From positions 1 through 64,000 of the forward strand of contig NZ_LUVZ01000043.1 in the NCBI RefSeq assembly GCF_001593385.1: 64,000 nt of DNA, written 5' to 3'. The stretch comes from Chryseobacterium cucumeris. GTDB taxonomy: Bacteria > Bacteroidota > Bacteroidia > Flavobacteriales > Weeksellaceae. Below the pieces are notes generated by a model. It saw only the letters and a program-made list of their open reading frames with translations. It was not told where the DNA came from and ran no database searches. Of the stretch, positions 61,495 through 64,000 are shown one piece after another. Position numbers and translations under genes: made by a program. The stretch's first letter is position 1, and each line of letters begins with the position of its first letter.

Positions 61495-61550
61495 AATTCC
61501 CCTCCTCCGGAGGGGTGGCGAAAATTCAAAGAATTTTTGACGGGGTGGTA
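61495..61550 (+). repeat. REP-like double-hairpin element, copy 2
   Basis: CCCCTCCTCCGGAGGGG-type hairpin followed by GGTGGCG, the palindrome aaaattcaaagaattttt and GACGGGGTGG. It is the inverse orientation of the copy at 55624-55673. The upstream 140 bases of this spacer (61354-61494) show nothing else. Confidence 0.87.
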
Positions 61551-61578
61551 TAACAAAACAATTTTTAAACAAACAAAA

Positions 61579-62562
61579 ATGGAATACAGAAAATTAGGAA
61601 ACACCGATTTAGAATTATCAGCAATCACACACGGAGCTTTTGCCATCGGTGGAAACATGTGGGGCGGTAATGAAAAACAGGATTCCATCAATTCTATTCA
61701 TGCTTCATTGGATCACGGAGTAACTTCTATTGATACCGCACCATTCTACGGTTTCGGACTGAGTGAAGAAATGATCGGTGAAGCTATCAAAGGAAAAGAC
61801 CGTTCAAAAATTCAGCTTTTAACAAAATTCGGATTGGTATGGGACGGAAGCAACAACGGAAAAGGAGAATTTTTCTTTGATGCAGAAGACGAAGGAAAAA
61901 CTCTTCCGGTTTATAAGCTGGCTTCAAAAGAAAACATCATCAAAGAAGTTGAAGAGAGCTTAAAAAGATTGGGAACAGACTATATTGATCTTTTACAGCT
62001 TCACTGGCCGGACAGCACAACGCCTATCTCTGAAACTATGGAAGCGATGGAGTTATTAATCCAGCAAGGAAAAATCCGTACTGCAGGAGTAAGCAACTAC
62101 AGTGTAGCTCAAATGGAAGAAGCCAAGAGAACTTTACTACTTGCCAGCAACCAGGTTTCTTACAGCATGCTGAACCGTGCTATTGAAAACGATCTTGTCC
62201 CTTATTCTTTAGAAAATAATACAGGAATTATTGTGTACAGCCCAATGGAAAGAGGTCTTTTAACAGGTAAATATTTCAAAGAAAACCAATTAAAAGATAA
62301 CGACCATAGAAACGGATATTTCTCTCAGTTTGACCTGAATAAGGTAAAAACTTTCTTAGAAAAAATTGAGCCTATTGCACAGGAAAAAGGAGCCAGCCTT
62401 TCGCAACTGGTATTAAGATGGACAACGCTTCAGCCAGCAATCACAGTCGTATTGGCAGGAGCAAGAAATGCCCAGCAGGCCATCGAAAACGCAAAAGCAA
62501 TATCTATTGACCTTTCACAGGAAGAATTGAACTTTATCAATTCTGCTTTGAGCGAAATATAA
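61579..62562 (+). CDS. Aldo/keto reductase (YdhF/AKR11-like)
   Basis: A 327-residue reductase beginning at ATG 61579 (MEYRKLGNTDLELSAITHGAF); an in-frame TTG 14 codons earlier lies inside a repeat and is rejected. The tetrad is Asp52, Tyr57, Lys83 and His142 (LLQLHWPD). It fits the plant-type AKR11-13 group of NADPH carbonyl reductases. Independent of the AKR gene at 54624 in sequence. Preceded by a REP element and followed by low-complexity CTGGAAG sequence. Confidence 0.88.
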   Translation: MEYRKLGNTDLELSAITHGAFAIGGNMWGGNEKQDSINSIHASLDHGVTSIDTAPFYGFGLSEEMIGEAIKGKDRSKIQLLTKFGLVWDGSNNGKGEFFFDAEDEGKTLPVYKLASKENIIKEVEESLKRLGTDYIDLLQLHWPDSTTPISETMEAMELLIQQGKIRTAGVSNYSVAQMEEAKRTLLLASNQVSYSMLNRAIENDLVPYSLENNTGIIVYSPMERGLLTGKYFKENQLKDNDHRNGYFSQFDLNKVKTFLEKIEPIAQEKGASLSQLVLRWTTLQPAITVVLAGARNAQQAIENAKAISIDLSQEELNFINSALSEI

Positions 62563-62645
62563 TATAAAGCTGGAAGAAGGAGGCTGGAAGATGGAAGTTA
62601 TTGATGTCGGATAACCAATAGATTGGTTTACGATTGAACTTCAAC

Positions 62646-62671
62646 TGTCATTCCGACGAAGGAGGAATCTC
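62646..62671. repeat. Dispersed flavobacterial repeat fragment
   Basis: TGTCATTCCGACGAAGGAGG followed by AATCTC, related in its beginning (TGTCATnCnGA) to the minus-strand copy at 699-722. The same spacer also holds CTGGAAG-type and CTTCC-type low-complexity runs. Confidence 0.5.
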
Positions 62672-62782
62672 TTTGTTACATGCAGAAAAGTGCATAGAAA
62701 CCACCTAATTATCAATACACTAATAGAACTTCCCTCTCCCAGCTTTCTGCTTCCCTCTTTTAACCCCCAAATCTTTTTAAAA

Positions 62783-63751
62783 ATGAAAAATAATCTGATC
62801 AAAATGTTCGGGTTAGCTACGCTATTGACTATCAACAGCATTAGTTTAAAAGCTCAGACACTCGTCAATCCGGAAGACCAATCATGGTATCCTTCGGTTT
62901 ACGGTGCGAAAGATGAGATTGGAGCAGCGAATCTATTAACGCCGGAAGTTGTAAAACAGGCACTAGGATTAGTAAAACAGGGCAAAACATTAGCGCTTGC
63001 GGTTCCTATTGATAAAAACCTTCCTGCTTTCAGACACAGAAGTTTCAATTTATACAATATTCAGCCCGGAGAACAGGGCGGAAAAAGCATAGGTCCTAAT
63101 AAATTCACCTTCAATGACGAACTGGTCAACGGATGGACCGGAGTGGGAACACAGCTGAACGGTATCGGACACATTGGTATTGACAATACTTACTATAACG
63201 GAAACAAGGCAACAGATTTCGTAACCGTAGAAGGCGTAAAAAGACTGGGTGTTGAAAAAGTACCCCCTTTCGTTACCCGCGGTGTAGTGCTTGATATGAC
63301 TGCACATTACGGAAAATCAATCGTGCCTGGAGGAACAGAATTTACAGTAGAAGATATTAAATCTGTTTTGAAGAAACAGGAACTTACCTTACGAAAAGGT
63401 GATATCGTTCTTTTCAATACGGGATGGCTTGAATTGATTGGTAAAAACAATCAGCAATTCCTGGAAACAGAACCCGGAATCGGTATGGATGCCGCAAAAT
63501 GGCTTGCCGATCAGGGAATCGTAGCTTTTGGTGGCGACACCTGGGCTTCCGAAGTATATCCTAACCCAAAAAGTAAGGAAGAATTTCCCATCAACCAGTT
63601 TATGCTGGCTAAAAAAGGAATTTATAACCTGGAACTGATAGACAGCCGTCCTTTGGTAAAACAAAAAGTCTGGGAATTTTTATTCGTGCTGGGACAGCCT
63701 TTATATGTAGGTTCTACTCAGGTGAATGTAAACCCTGTGGCTATTTACTAA
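62783..63751 (+). CDS. Secreted cyclase-family protein (kynurenine formamidase fold)
   Basis: A 322-residue protein with a signal peptide (MKNNLIKMFGLATLLTINSISLKAQ); the ATG at 62783 is chosen because it starts this signal. The fold is that of PF04199 cyclases. The metal site, canonical HxGTHxDxPxH, appears here as WTGVGTQLNGIGHIG, a variant with Gln and Asn typical of a secreted subgroup in which the first His is Gly. Downstream GDIVLFNTGWLELI and GIVAFGGDTWASEVYP are family strands. The substrate is unknown. Confidence 0.82.
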   Translation: MKNNLIKMFGLATLLTINSISLKAQTLVNPEDQSWYPSVYGAKDEIGAANLLTPEVVKQALGLVKQGKTLALAVPIDKNLPAFRHRSFNLYNIQPGEQGGKSIGPNKFTFNDELVNGWTGVGTQLNGIGHIGIDNTYYNGNKATDFVTVEGVKRLGVEKVPPFVTRGVVLDMTAHYGKSIVPGGTEFTVEDIKSVLKKQELTLRKGDIVLFNTGWLELIGKNNQQFLETEPGIGMDAAKWLADQGIVAFGGDTWASEVYPNPKSKEEFPINQFMLAKKGIYNLELIDSRPLVKQKVWEFLFVLGQPLYVGSTQVNVNPVAIY

Positions 63752-63885
63752 TTTAATTATTAGAAATATAACCCGAGAAACGAAGAGACAATGTAATTCC
63801 GGTTTAAAAAATAAAATGAACCAAAAAATTTATTTTTAGAATTAATACCCGAACCCTGTTACACTGTCACTTTGCATCTTACATT

Positions 63886-63924
63886 AAAACGGCCTTTCAA
63901 AAATTTGAAAGGCCGTTTTTTTTA
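63886..63924 (+). terminator. Strong terminator downstream of the cyclase gene
   Basis: AAAACGGCCTTTCAAA is perfectly complemented by TTTGAAAGGCCGTTTT, then a run of T residues. The remaining sequence to 64000 has CTTCC-type low-complexity sequence and no gene. Confidence 0.92.
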
Positions 63925-64000
63925 ATAAAATAAATATCCATAGATAATACAGTCTTCATCAACTTTTATCCTCCATCTTCCTGACTTCCCTATTTTGCAA

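Overview
The window comes from a member of the Bacteroidota, class Flavobacteriia, most probably Chryseobacterium or a close relative. The evidence is the low GC content, promoters of the Bacteroidota type (TTG, about 20 bases, then TAnnTTTG), a Bacteroidota-type (subtype iii) type VI secretion system (T6SS) with TssR, TssP and TssO proteins, a Bacteroidota-style curli operon, an S46 dipeptidyl-peptidase, and dispersed intergenic repeats of the kind common in Chryseobacterium genomes. No database search was possible; every family call rests on motifs read in the translated sequence.

Layout. 1-1.3 kb: three tandem minus-strand promoters that probably drive an rRNA operon lying off the left edge, then a gene-poor stretch with heptanucleotide repeats and a candidate structured RNA. 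1.3-9.8 kb: M16 peptidase, a GNAT/polysaccharide deacetylase pair, an S46 dipeptidyl-peptidase with DPP11-type specificity, a four-copy 130-bp repeat block, and an NlpE-like lipoprotein. 9.8-15.3 kb: MgtC-like membrane protein, an Imm22-like orphan immunity gene, two unknown proteins and DNA polymerase I.

15.4-37.5 kb is a T6SS accessory region, entirely on the minus strand: three nearly identical tssD (Hcp) genes, two vgrG genes, clpV (tssH) with a lytic transglycosylase, a PAAR-like tip/effector candidate, a LysM protein, a VgrG-linked effector/immunity candidate cluster, and a tssR-tssP-tssO-tssO-like operon. Sheath and baseplate genes (tssB, C, E, F, G, K) and tssN are not in the window, so the system must be split over several loci. 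Each tssD gene has the same promoter: two or three 21-bp-spaced operator-like repeats ending exactly 50 bases from a TAnnTTTG box. This is the most striking regulatory signal in the window.

37.6-42.5 kb: two NarL/FixJ-type regulators that both lack the phosphoacceptor aspartate, flanking HU, a 29-residue AURKAIP1/COX24-like (mS38-like) basic protein, RNase G and an OsmC protein whose start codon abuts a heptanucleotide repeat. 42.7-48.1 kb: a curli locus on the minus strand (major curlin, minor curlin, a CsgH-CsgE fusion, CsgF, CsgG fused to a predicted beta-barrel, and a beta-propeller lipoprotein). 48.6-51.9 kb: Nudix, PlsC-like acyltransferase, lipoprotein and Mpl on the plus strand. 51.9-64 kb: metabolic and stress genes (nitronate monooxygenase, AlkD-like, aldo/keto reductases, GNATs, LysR, phosphoesterase, MdaB-like quinone reductase, DJ-1/PfpI and cyclase-family proteins) with REP-like elements between them.
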